A stretch of DNA of 9,309 bases, taken from Candidatus Hydrogenedentota bacterium. GTDB lineage: Bacteria > Hydrogenedentota > Hydrogenedentia > Hydrogenedentiales > CAITNO01. Location of the stretch: NCBI GenBank assembly GCA_903922535.1, contig CAIXUF010001455.1, forward strand, positions 1-9,309. The letters are read 5' to 3'. The first letter of the stretch is position 1, and each line of letters starts with the position of its first letter. Under the pieces are notes generated by a model that saw only the letters and a list, made by a program, of their open reading frames with translations, was not told where the DNA came from and searched no databases. This document shows, in pieces, positions 1-7,549 of the stretch. A program made the position numbers and the translations under genes.

Positions 1-1
1 C

Positions 2-577
2 CCGCTCGGCACGATTTACCTGGACGCCAGCTTCTCGCCGGTGACCAAGGTCAATTTCCAAATCGAGGACGCGCGCGTCGGACAGATGACCGACTTCGAC
101 CGCCTCATCTTCGACGTGTGGACCAACGGCTCCATCACGCCGCAGGACGCGCTGACCGAGGCCTCGGCCCTTCTCATCAGCCACTTCAGCATCTTCCAGC
201 CGGAAGAGCGCGAGGCGGCCGGGGGCGCCGGCGAGCTGGACGGCGAAGCCTCCGAGTTGATGACGCTCATGAACAAGCCGATTGCCGAAGTCGAACTGAG
301 CGTGCGGTCGGCCAACTGCCTCAAGTCCGCCGGAATTGGCACCCTGGGCCAACTGGTGGCGCGCACCGAGCTGGAACTGCTGTCCTTTCACAACTTCGGC
401 AAGCAGTCTCTCAAGGAAATCCAGGCGAAACTCGAGGAACTGGGCCTGTCGCTGGGCATGAATGTCGGCGCAGCCGGCACGATGGGCGCGCCGATCCCTG
501 TGGATACGGTGGAAGAACTTTACAACATTGACGACGACGTCGATTCGGACGACTCCGACGACTTGGACGAGGAATAA
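2..577 (+). CDS. rpoA: DNA-directed RNA polymerase subunit alpha, 3' part
   Basis: This is the C-terminal 191 residues of RNA polymerase alpha, open to the left edge of the window. Alpha dimerises to nucleate core enzyme assembly, and its C-terminal domain binds UP elements and activators. The end of the N-terminal domain is seen at window residues 1-66, including the stretch [21 protein letters not shown] linker follows at about 67-93, then the C-terminal domain at 94-153 with helix-hairpin-helix signatures VRSANCLK (101-108) and [10 protein letters not shown] (131-140). The Arg, Asn and Cys of VRSANC match E. coli R265, N268 and C269, the UP-element contacts. The E. coli K298 position is Gln here (GKQS). 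A tail beyond the usual end is strongly acidic (about 176-191, mostly Asp and Glu). rplQ follows after 5 bp, the classic alpha-operon order. The identity is certain; only the 5' portion is missing. Confidence 0.98.
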   Translation, partial: PLGTIYLDASFSPVTKVNFQIEDARVGQMTDFDRLIFDVWTNGSITPQDALTEASALLISHFSIFQPEEREAAGGAGELDGEASELMTLMNKPIAEVELSVRSANCLKSAGIGTLGQLVARTELELLSFHNFGKQSLKEIQAKLEELGLSLGMNVGAAGTMGAPIPVDTVEELYNIDDDVDSDDSDDLDEE

Positions 578-582
578 CACCC

Positions 583-960
583 ATGCGCCACAATAGAGCA
601 GGACGGCGGCTCGGCCGCGACATGTCCCACCGCAAAGCCACCATGAAGCACCTGGCTGTTGCGCTGTTCCGCCACGACGCCATAAGCACCGGCGTCTTCA
701 AGGCAAAAGAACTGCGCAAGTTCGCCGAGCCCCTTATCACCCTCGCCAAGGTCGACTCGGTCGCCCATCGCCGGCAGGCCTTCGCCGCGCTGCGCGACGA
801 GGACGTCGTGCGCAAGCTGTTCACCACCATCGGCCCCGCTTTCGTGGAACGCCCCGGCGGATACACGCGGATCATGCGGCTTGGCCACCGCCAGGGTGAC
901 GGCAGTGAAATGGCCCGCATCGAGCTGGTGGGTCTGGGCGAATACAAGCCCGAAGAGTAG
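583..960 (+). CDS. rplQ: 50S ribosomal protein L17
   Basis: This encodes the 125-residue large-subunit protein bL17, which sits near the peptide exit tunnel of the ribosome. The start [19 protein letters not shown] is the family signature. It is followed by the conserved [17 protein letters not shown] region (about 45-61) and by [15 protein letters not shown] (about 91-105). Length is normal for the short bacterial form. The ATG is set by a GAGGAA ribosome-binding site at 569-574, which lies inside the end of rpoA with 8 bases of spacing, so the two genes are probably translationally coupled. It is the last gene of the ribosomal-protein/alpha operon here, and a hairpin terminator follows about 40 bp downstream. 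Confidence 0.98.
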   Translation: MRHNRAGRRLGRDMSHRKATMKHLAVALFRHDAISTGVFKAKELRKFAEPLITLAKVDSVAHRRQAFAALRDEDVVRKLFTTIGPAFVERPGGYTRIMRLGHRQGDGSEMARIELVGLGEYKPEE

Positions 961-997
961 TCTTTTTCGGTCCCCCAAGGGACCGGCCCGATTTGCG

Positions 998-1040
998 CGG
1001 GGCAGCGGGGCCTTACGGCCGCGCTGCTCCGTTGTTATTG
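998..1040 (+). terminator. Probable intrinsic terminator after rplQ
   Basis: Positions 998-1012 pair with 1017-1031 around a 4-base loop (TTAC). This gives a 15-position GC-rich stem with one G.T wobble (1001/1028) and one G-G mismatch (1008/1021). A T-rich run, TTGTTATTG, follows immediately at 1032-1040. A smaller perfect hairpin precedes it (968-974 with 979-985, loop CCAA) but lacks a T-tract. The position suits the end of the alpha operon. Confidence 0.65.
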
Positions 1041-1055
1041 CTGGCCTCCGGGTCG

Positions 1056-1074
1056 GCGTCCGCGCGGCGGACGC
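1056..1074. repeat. Short perfect hairpin upstream of the isomerase gene
   Basis: GCGTCCGC (1056-1063) and GCGGACGC (1067-1074) form an 8-bp perfect stem with a 3-base loop. There is no T-tract that would make it a terminator. It is the third hairpin within about 110 bp after rplQ. Its role is unknown. Confidence 0.4.
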
Positions 1075-1176
1075 TTGTCCGGGGGTGCGGGAACCCGGCC
1101 GCTTTGGGCGTCATTCATAGTGTCAGGCGCCGGTTCGGCGGCCTGCCCGTCCGGGCCACTGGGAAAGGGACATCGG

Positions 1177-1941
1177 ATGAAGTACCCCTATGCGTTGCAG
1201 CTCTACTCCGTGCGCGACAAGTTCGAGAAGGATGTTGCGGGGGCGCTGGAGGGCGTGAAAGCCGCGGGCTTTGACCGCGTCGAGCTGGCCGGAACCTACG
1301 GACTGGCCCCCGAGAAGCTCCAGGCCATGCTTGGGCGCGCCGGGCTGCAGGCCGTCAGCATGCATGTCCCCTGCGCCGAACTGGTCGGCGACCCCGTGGC
1401 CGCGGCCGACGCGGCGGACGTCTTCGGCCTGGTGGACGCCGTCGTTCCCTGGCTCGGCGGGGACACGTGCACCAACCGCAGTGAATGGGTTGCCGCAGCC
1501 CGCGCGATGGATGCCGCGGGCGCGAAATTGCGCGAACGGGGCGTGCGCCTGGCCTACCACAACCACGCCCATGAATTCGTGGAAATCGACGGCGGCACCA
1601 TATTTGATCTTATCTTTGCCAACAGCGCCCCGGAACATCTGGCGCTTCAGCTTGACACCTGCTGGTCCACGGTCGGCGGCGCGGACACGCCTGCCCTCCT
1701 TGCCCGCTATGCCGGGCGCGTGGCGCAGGTGCATGTGAAGGACTGCCGGGCCTGGGTGCCGGGCGCCGACCCTGTACTCACCGAACTCGGGCGGGGTATC
1801 ATGGACTGGAACACCGTGCTGCCCGCGGCAAAAGCGGCCGGGGCGCGCTGGTTCATTGTCGAACAGGACGAGTCCGAAACGGATTCAATGGAAAGCGCGG
1901 CGGTCAACGCCGCGTTCATGGCGGCATGCAACCAAGAATGA
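1177..1941 (+). CDS. Sugar phosphate isomerase/epimerase, xylose isomerase-like TIM barrel
   Basis: This 254-residue protein belongs to the AP-endonuclease-2/xylose isomerase-like TIM-barrel superfamily, whose members isomerise or epimerise sugars and inositols using a divalent metal. Visible signatures are YALQLYSVRD at the N-terminus (strand 1), YHNHAHEF (127-134), LQLDTCW with D160, QVHVKD with H186, ELGRGIMDW (203-211) and FIVEQDE with E229. D160, H186 and E229 are likely metal ligands; a fourth acidic ligand probably lies in or near the HNHAHEF segment. The ATG at 1177 is chosen because AAAGGGA (1164-1170) lies 6 bases upstream and because the protein then begins directly at strand 1. 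The frame stays open further upstream but without family similarity. The stop overlaps the ATG of the next gene (ATGA). The substrate cannot be told from sequence; relatives of this type are often labelled IolE-like or YcjR-like. There is no signal peptide, so it is probably cytoplasmic. Confidence 0.9.
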   Translation: MKYPYALQLYSVRDKFEKDVAGALEGVKAAGFDRVELAGTYGLAPEKLQAMLGRAGLQAVSMHVPCAELVGDPVAAADAADVFGLVDAVVPWLGGDTCTNRSEWVAAARAMDAAGAKLRERGVRLAYHNHAHEFVEIDGGTIFDLIFANSAPEHLALQLDTCWSTVGGADTPALLARYAGRVAQVHVKDCRAWVPGADPVLTELGRGIMDWNTVLPAAKAAGARWFIVEQDESETDSMESAAVNAAFMAACNQE

Positions 1942-2906
1942 ACAGAACGTCTGGGGCTGCGGCATTGGCGGTGATGGCGCTGGCGGCGCTGCTGTCGGGC
2001 TGCCGGCCCGAAGCCCTGCTGCGCGGCACTGTGCGCGACATGAGCGGCGAGACCCTGCCGGGCGTGGCCGTGGCCGTGGACGGCGCCGACGTGTCTGTCA
2101 TCACCAACGCGCTCGGCCGCTGGTCCCTGCATTGTCCAAGGGGACAGGCCCGGCTGGCGTTTGTGAAGACCGGCTACACACCCGCTGCGGCCGACGTGGC
2201 CGACGCGCGCGGCACCGTCGAAATCCCCGAAATCAAACTGTGGGCCCTGCCGCCCACCGAGGGAGTCTTCCTGCTGGAGCAGATGCGCTTCAGGGAACTC
2301 GACCATCCCCGTCTCAACCGCTACCATGTTGAAAAGGGCGATCCCGTGATCGGCACGCCTGTGATGCCCAAAGCCGTCGCGATGGCCCCGTTTGGCGGAA
2401 CCGACGCAGTAACCGACGCCGCACCCGGCGCCCCAAGGCTGATCGCCCACAAACTTCCGCCCTACGACGCGCATCTTACCCGCGTGCGGCAGGTGCGCGC
2501 GTCCTCCCAGCCGCCGCCGCCGCCGCCCGCACCCGCCGCCCCCGGCGCCGTAGCCCCGCCCGCGCCCGCACCGGCATTTACCGAGAAGGTGTGGGTGCCT
2601 GACAAGGACATTCCCCTTGTGGAGCGCCCGCTCGACGAGCCCGACCGGCTGCTGGTCGAACTGGCCCCGGCCGCCATGCTTGAGCCCGGCACCTATGCCG
2701 TGCACTGGGGTGCCTTTGAGGGACTGGCCAGCCTGGAGCCGCGCGTCTTCCTCTTCTGCGTCCCCGACCCGGCCGCGACCGAGGAACAGAAAGAGGCCGA
2801 GCCCGCAGCCTCGCCGGAAGATGAAAAGCGCGAACTGGAACGCGAAAAGAAACACGAAGAAATCCGCAAAGACGTGCAGAAGGAAACCGGAGAGGGGTTG
2901 GGCTGA
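1938..2906 (+). CDS. Predicted lipoprotein with a carboxypeptidase regulatory-like domain
   Basis: This is a 322-residue secreted protein of unknown function. Residues 1-22 form a lipoprotein signal: a short basic start, an alanine/leucine-rich core and the lipobox LLSGC with Cys22 as the lipidated residue. Residues 29-100 resemble a carboxypeptidase regulatory-like (beta-sandwich) domain, with the pattern LRGTVRDMSGETLPGVAVAV, TNALGRWSL and AFVKTGYTP. A proline/alanine-rich linker covers 191-213, starting with six prolines in a row. A second small segment (about 215-278) reads as beta-rich. The C-terminus (about 281-318) is a highly charged Glu/Lys stretch that could be a helix or coiled coil. 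The start at 1938 overlaps the preceding stop by 4 bases (ATGA). An in-frame ATG at 1926 would add only four residues, and neither start has a strong ribosome-binding site, consistent with coupling to the upstream gene. The domain call is from pattern recognition only. Confidence 0.78.
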   Translation: MNRTSGAAALAVMALAALLSGCRPEALLRGTVRDMSGETLPGVAVAVDGADVSVITNALGRWSLHCPRGQARLAFVKTGYTPAAADVADARGTVEIPEIKLWALPPTEGVFLLEQMRFRELDHPRLNRYHVEKGDPVIGTPVMPKAVAMAPFGGTDAVTDAAPGAPRLIAHKLPPYDAHLTRVRQVRASSQPPPPPPAPAAPGAVAPPAPAPAFTEKVWVPDKDIPLVERPLDEPDRLLVELAPAAMLEPGTYAVHWGAFEGLASLEPRVFLFCVPDPAATEEQKEAEPAASPEDEKRELEREKKHEEIRKDVQKETGEGLG

Positions 2907-2948
2907 TCCGGCCGCGCGCCGCAGCCTCCCATCCCGTGGAGTAACCCC

Positions 2949-3890
2949 ATGAAAAGTCAGTTTGTAAACATGCTTCAGGACGGAGACCGCGTCAACGACT
3001 ACTTCGTCGCGGTGCGCAAGGATTTGCGCACCAAGCAGGACGGCGGCAAGTTCCTCGGACTCGTGTTCCGCGACCGCACCGGCGAGATCGGCGGCATTCT
3101 CTGGAACGCCGCCGCCGATGTCGCGCGCCTCTTCGAGGTGGGCGACGTGGTCAGCGTGCGCGGCCAGGTGGCCTCCTACCAGAACCGGCTCCAGGTGCGC
3201 GTCGAGCAGGTGCTGCCCCTGCGCGACGGCGAGTTCGCCATGGAGGATCTCGTGCAGAGCACGGGCGACGCCGCCGAAAACGTGAAGCAGTTCCGCGAAA
3301 TCCTCGACACCATCGAGAACCCCTGGATCAAAAAGCTTGTCGAAGCCTTCTGGAACGAGCCCGGTTTTGAGGAGCGCTTCACCGCCGCCGCCGCCGCAAA
3401 GAAGTGGCACCACGAATTCATGGGCGGGCTTGCCCGCCACTGTTACGAGATGGCGCGCCTTGCCCTGACCCTGTGCGAACTCTTCCCCGACATCGACCGC
3501 GACGTGCTGCTCGCCGGCGTGTTCGTCCACGACATTGGCAAGTTCCAGGAGATGACCCACGACCTCGTGGTCGACTACACCAACGAGGGCAAGCTGCTGG
3601 GACACCTTCAAATCGGCTGCGACATGGTCCAGCAGCGGATAGCCGGGATTGAGGGCTTCCCCGAGAAACTGCGCCTGCAACTGCTCCACTGCATCCTCTC
3701 GCACCACGGCGAACTGCAAAACGGCTCGCCCGTGACGCCCAAAACACTGGAGGCCATCGCGCTCCATCATATCGACAACCTCGACGCGCAGACCGAGGCA
3801 TTCACGCGGGTCATCCGCGAAACCAAGAGCCGCGGCGCGGAATGGTCGGACTATCTTCCCCTCATCGACCGGGTGGTCTGGGCAAAATAG
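2949..3890 (+). CDS. yhaM: YhaM-type 3'-5' exoribonuclease (OB fold plus HD domain)
   Basis: This is a 313-residue protein, almost exactly the length of Bacillus subtilis YhaM (314). YhaM-family enzymes are metal-dependent 3'-5' exoribonucleases that trim RNA, and some also degrade single-stranded DNA. Residues about 10-92 form an OB-fold nucleic-acid-binding domain (DYFVAVRKDLRTKQDGGKF, then IGGILWN and VVSVRGQVASYQNRLQVRV). Residues about 155-285 form an HD domain with likely metal ligands H164, the His194-Asp195 pair in VFVHDIGKF, H219 in LLGHLQIG, H252/H253 in LSHHGELQNGSP and D276 in HHIDNLDA. The ATG has GGAG at 2938-2941, 7 bases upstream. The gene starts 42 bp after the lipoprotein gene in the same direction and may share its transcript. 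No catalytic residue appears to be missing. The assignment to the family is firm; the exact substrate is inferred. Confidence 0.92.
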   Translation: MKSQFVNMLQDGDRVNDYFVAVRKDLRTKQDGGKFLGLVFRDRTGEIGGILWNAAADVARLFEVGDVVSVRGQVASYQNRLQVRVEQVLPLRDGEFAMEDLVQSTGDAAENVKQFREILDTIENPWIKKLVEAFWNEPGFEERFTAAAAAKKWHHEFMGGLARHCYEMARLALTLCELFPDIDRDVLLAGVFVHDIGKFQEMTHDLVVDYTNEGKLLGHLQIGCDMVQQRIAGIEGFPEKLRLQLLHCILSHHGELQNGSPVTPKTLEAIALHHIDNLDAQTEAFTRVIRETKSRGAEWSDYLPLIDRVVWAK

Positions 3891-3912
3891 AAGATGCATT
3901 GTGCCGCGACGT

Positions 3913-3944
3913 CGGGGTGAAACCCCGCGTTCACCGGGGGAGTC
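3913..3944 (+). other. Overlapping alternative hairpins after the exoribonuclease gene
   Basis: Three mutually exclusive stems can form here. CGGGGT 3913-3918 pairs with ACCCCG 3922-3927, GGTGAA 3916-3921 with TTCACC 3930-3935, and CCCCG 3923-3927 with CGGGG 3935-3939. The last is followed by a T-rich stretch that also holds the -35 box of the tatA promoter. It could be a weak terminator for the upstream gene. The stems are seen directly; the role is inferred. Confidence 0.35.
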
Positions 3945-3973
3945 TTGTTTACTCGTAGAACGAGAGGTATAAT
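3945..3973 (+). promoter_or_regulatory. Sigma70-type promoter of tatA
   Basis: TTGTTT at 3945-3950 and a perfect TATAAT at 3968-3973 are separated by exactly 17 bp. Transcription would begin near 3980, leaving a leader of about 88 bases before the tatA ATG. Confidence 0.8.
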
Positions 3974-3983
3974 ATCCTGTGAG

Positions 3984-4005
3984 GGTGCCCCTTTTGAAGG
4001 GCGCC
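3984..4005 (+). other. Hairpin at the predicted 5' end of the tatA mRNA
   Basis: GGTGCCC (3984-3990) can pair with GGGCGCC (3999-4005), with one G.T wobble. An alternative register pairs CCCTT with AAGGG. It lies within about 5 bases of the predicted transcription start, so it could protect the 5' end or affect decay. No known riboswitch is recognised. Confidence 0.35.
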
Positions 4006-4067
4006 GCCAAACGAAGCCTGAATAGCCGTCCACGCCGGATTGTGGCAGGGACGCGGGAGATTGTGTT

Positions 4068-4259
4068 ATGGGCCTGTCCGGTTACCATCTGGTAATAATT
4101 CTTGTCATCGTGCTTGTGATCTTCGGGCCGGGAAAGCTTGGCGGCATTGGCAAGTCTTTGGGACAGGCCATCAGCGAGTTCAAGAATGCCATGAATCCCG
4201 AAGAGAAAAAGGACGGGGAAAAGCCGGTGGACAAGCTTGAGGACAAGAAGGACGCATAA
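4068..4259 (+). CDS. tatA: Sec-independent protein translocase subunit TatA
   Basis: This 63-residue protein is a TatA/TatE-type component of the twin-arginine translocase, which exports folded proteins across the cytoplasmic membrane. A single transmembrane helix covers about residues 6-19. It is followed by the FGPGKL hinge motif (19-24) and an amphipathic helix (about 25-42, GGIGKSLGQAISEFKNAM). A short, highly charged Lys/Glu/Asp tail follows (44-63). A polar His7 sits near the start of the helix, where E. coli TatA has a polar Gln. GGGAGA at 4055-4060 lies 7 bases before the ATG. The gene stands alone: it has its own promoter, a terminator follows within about 35 bp, and no tatB or tatC is present nearby, so the rest of the system must be encoded elsewhere. 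Confidence 0.95.
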   Translation: MGLSGYHLVIILVIVLVIFGPGKLGGIGKSLGQAISEFKNAMNPEEKKDGEKPVDKLEDKKDA

Positions 4260-4290
4260 GCGCGTTCCCTGCGTCTTGATCTGAAAACTG

Positions 4291-4330
4291 CGGGACGCGC
4301 CACCAAAGGCGGTGGCGCGTCCCGTTTTCT
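4291..4330 (+). terminator. Strong intrinsic terminator of tatA
   Basis: A perfect 14-bp GC-rich stem (4291-4304 with 4311-4324) has a 6-base loop, AAAGGC, and is followed by TTTTCT at 4325-4330. An A-run, AAAA at 4284-4287, on the other side could let it work weakly in the reverse direction, towards transcripts arriving from the minus-strand gene downstream. Confidence 0.93.
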
Positions 4331-4538
4331 ATTGAACCAAACGGTCGCATCGGGACGGTCGTCAATAAATCCTGAACCCGGGAACTCAGAAATGTCCGGC
4401 AGGGAGATGTCCCGTGGCGCAAAAAGAGACGGTGCGGGGACAGCCGGGATACGCAAGGGGAAGAATCCATTGCCTGTCCACAAGGTCTTCCTTTCCCGGT
4501 CAGGTGTAAACCCATTTCAGGACGGGATATTTCACCCT

Positions 4539-5189
4539 TTACCCTTCACCCCAGACCCCAAACAGCCGCAACCCGTCGCGGAACATGAGCAGCGCGAAAA
4601 GCACGAGCAGCACGCCCAGTATGCGCATGACCACAACGTAGGCGCGTCCGGCAAGCAGGTGCCGCGAGCGGCCGACAATCACGGCCAGCATCATCTTGCA
4701 CCCCACCAGACAGCCCAGCAGGCACACCAGGAATCCCACGGCGGCCAGGGGAGTCTGCGCCCAGGCCTTCAGGATGATCGGGCTGCCCACGGTCAGCCAG
4801 AACACATACACATTCGGATTGAGGAAATTCACCAGCGCGCCGCGCCGCAGCGATTTCGGGTCCGCATCCGGATCCGCCACCTCCATGCCGCGCACGGAGA
4901 AACTCTCCCACGCCAGCCACAGCACAAACACCGTGCCCACCAGCGACACCGCGCCCAGCACCGGCCCGAACTGTGACAGCCGTTTCAGCACCAGAATGCA
5001 CACGAGTATGACGGGCACATCGGTGAAGAAGGGCACCATCGCGACCTTCAGCCCCTCGCGCGTGCCGTGCCGCACTGACTGCGCCAGCACAAGTGTCAGC
5101 AGCGGACCGGGCGAAAGCCCGGCCGACAGCCCAAGCACCACCCCCGATCCCAGGGTGGAAAGAATCTCAGCATTAACGGAATCCAACAT
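4539..5189 (-). CDS. LysE-family amino-acid exporter
   Basis: This is a 216-residue multi-pass membrane protein of the LysE/RhtB translocator family, which exports amino acids or related small molecules. Signatures are GLSAGLSPGPLLTLVLAQSV (20-39), the polar-flanked VPFFTDVPVILVCIL (52-66) and LVNFLNPNVYVFWL (119-132). About six hydrophobic segments are visible: roughly 12-35, 48-68, 76-96, 119-141, 146-173 and 183-203. Gly-rich segment 20-29 includes the usual SPGP. The ATG at 5189 gives the normal family length; the frame stays open to 5306, but the extra residues are charged and unlike the family. A promoter places the predicted transcription start at this ATG, which supports the choice and implies a leaderless mRNA. 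The substrate is unknown. It faces the tatA gene convergently. Confidence 0.9.
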   Translation of the reverse strand: MLDSVNAEILSTLGSGVVLGLSAGLSPGPLLTLVLAQSVRHGTREGLKVAMVPFFTDVPVILVCILVLKRLSQFGPVLGAVSLVGTVFVLWLAWESFSVRGMEVADPDADPKSLRRGALVNFLNPNVYVFWLTVGSPIILKAWAQTPLAAVGFLVCLLGCLVGCKMMLAVIVGRSRHLLAGRAYVVVMRILGVLLVLFALLMFRDGLRLFGVWGEG

Positions 5190-5196
5190 GCAGGGC

Positions 5197-5225
5197 ATTG
5201 TACCGACACAGGACCGCGATGTCGA
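5197..5225 (-). promoter_or_regulatory. Promoter of the LysE-family gene, predicting a leaderless mRNA
   Basis: On the minus strand TCGACA (5220-5225, one base off TTGACA) and TACAAT (5197-5202, one base off TATAAT) are 17 bp apart. A start 7 bases past the -10 box falls at 5190-5189, the first base of the ATG. No ribosome-binding site is seen upstream. Confidence 0.65.
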
Positions 5226-5347
5226 GGAAACGCCGGTCTCCCTCCGTACTACTGTCTGTAGACTTCTTTTTTTCTTGCGCGGAAGTTCATGCTGTGCCAT
5301 CGGCAAGTCATGTTATGCAAATCAGATAGGGGCCGTTCTTCTCTATG

Positions 5348-5410
5348 GGTTCTTTGCGTTCTTGCGGTCAGATCCCTGCTTGCTTTGACCGCATAGAGCG
5401 CAAAGAAACC
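5348..5410. repeat. Imperfect inverted repeat with CTTTGCG units
   Basis: The left arm 5348-5370 (GGTTCTTTGCG then TTCTTGCGGTCA) is matched by the reverse complement of the right arm 5386-5410 (TGACCGCATAGAG then CGCAAAGAAACC), with two single-base gaps and one mismatch. The loop is 15 bases. The arms resemble the dispersed intergenic CTTTGCGTTCTTTGCGG-type repeats I recall from planctomycete-like genomes. Confidence 0.8.
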
Positions 5411-5493
5411 TCTTACAAAAACCGTACGTCTCGCCTGCGTTCATTTCCGTACTACTATGCCTCAAAATCGTCGCAAAGCGCGGTGATTTTGCG

Positions 5494-5571
5494 CAGTGTG
5501 GGGCAGACATTCCTGTCTGCCCGGTTGAATCCGCGACAAGAACGGCAGACAGGAATGTCTGCCCCACACTG
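5494..5571. repeat. REPIN-like nested inverted repeat
   Basis: A perfect 28-bp inverted repeat (5494-5521 and 5544-5571) flanks a 22-base spacer. Each arm is itself a hairpin. On the left, GGGCAGACA (5501-5509) pairs with TGTCTGCCC (5514-5522) around TTCC. On the right, GGCAGACA (5544-5551) pairs with TGTCTGCC (5556-5563) around GGAA. It can therefore fold as one long hairpin or as two short ones. This is the layout of a REP doublet (REPIN) or a small non-autonomous element. It lies downstream of guaB but lacks a T-tract, so it is not a typical terminator. Confidence 0.9.
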
Positions 5572-5620
5572 GTCTTGGTTTTCGTGGAATCTCATTTGGC
5601 TGCGGCTTTGCTGCTCCAAG

Positions 5621-5650
5621 TTCTTCCGTGTTCTTCCGTGTATTCCGTGG
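5621..5650. repeat. Tandem 10-base repeat ahead of the guaB stop
   Basis: Two exact copies of TTCTTCCGTG (5621-5630, 5631-5640) are followed by a diverged third, TATTCCGTGG (5641-5650). On the minus strand it reads as CCACGGAATACACGGAAGAA, a form I recall as a widespread dispersed intergenic repeat. It begins 10 bp beyond the guaB stop codon. Confidence 0.8.
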
Positions 5651-5660
5651 TTAATAATTC

Positions 5661-7453
<1,793 letters not shown>

Positions 7454-7549
7454 GTTTTGGCGGTGCCATCGTCGGTGGCGGGGGCCGGTCGGTCAGCGCC
7501 GGACAACGCGGCGGAACACCGCGCGTGTGCGGCAAATGGAGTGAACACG

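Larger units (their letters stand above)
5226..5660. other. Gene-free, repeat-rich region between guaB and the LysE-family gene
   Basis: About 435 bp without a credible gene. It is less GC-rich than its neighbours and holds a T-tract near 5266-5274 and the three repeat structures listed separately: an inverted CTTTGCG repeat, a nested inverted repeat and 10-base tandem repeats. Short open frames here read like translated repeats and have no ribosome-binding sites. Confidence 0.75.

Noticed and set aside
1075..1121. TTGTCC (1075) with CATAGT (1116-1121) as a promoter for the isomerase gene
   Set aside because: The two boxes are 35 bp apart, and nothing like a -35 box lies at the right distance from CATAGT.
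961..1176. Possible small RNA or tRNA after rplQ
   Set aside because: No cloverleaf or conserved RNA motif is visible; the hairpins are explained by a terminator and GC-rich composition.
1707..4088. A 793-codon open frame on the minus strand
   Set aside because: It lies antisense to the lipoprotein and exoribonuclease genes, which carry clear family motifs. The long frame is a by-product of GC-rich codon use and its protein is rich in His, Gly and Ala with no recognisable domain.
4332..4976. A 214-codon open frame on the plus strand
   Set aside because: It starts just after the tatA terminator and mostly runs antisense to the LysE-family gene; the protein is Gln/His-rich and low in complexity.
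5243..5456. TCCGTACTACT at 5243-5253 and again at 5446-5456, as target-site duplications of an insertion
   Set aside because: The 192 bp between them has no terminal inverted repeats or transposase, and an 11-base match can arise by chance. Comparison with an empty site would decide.
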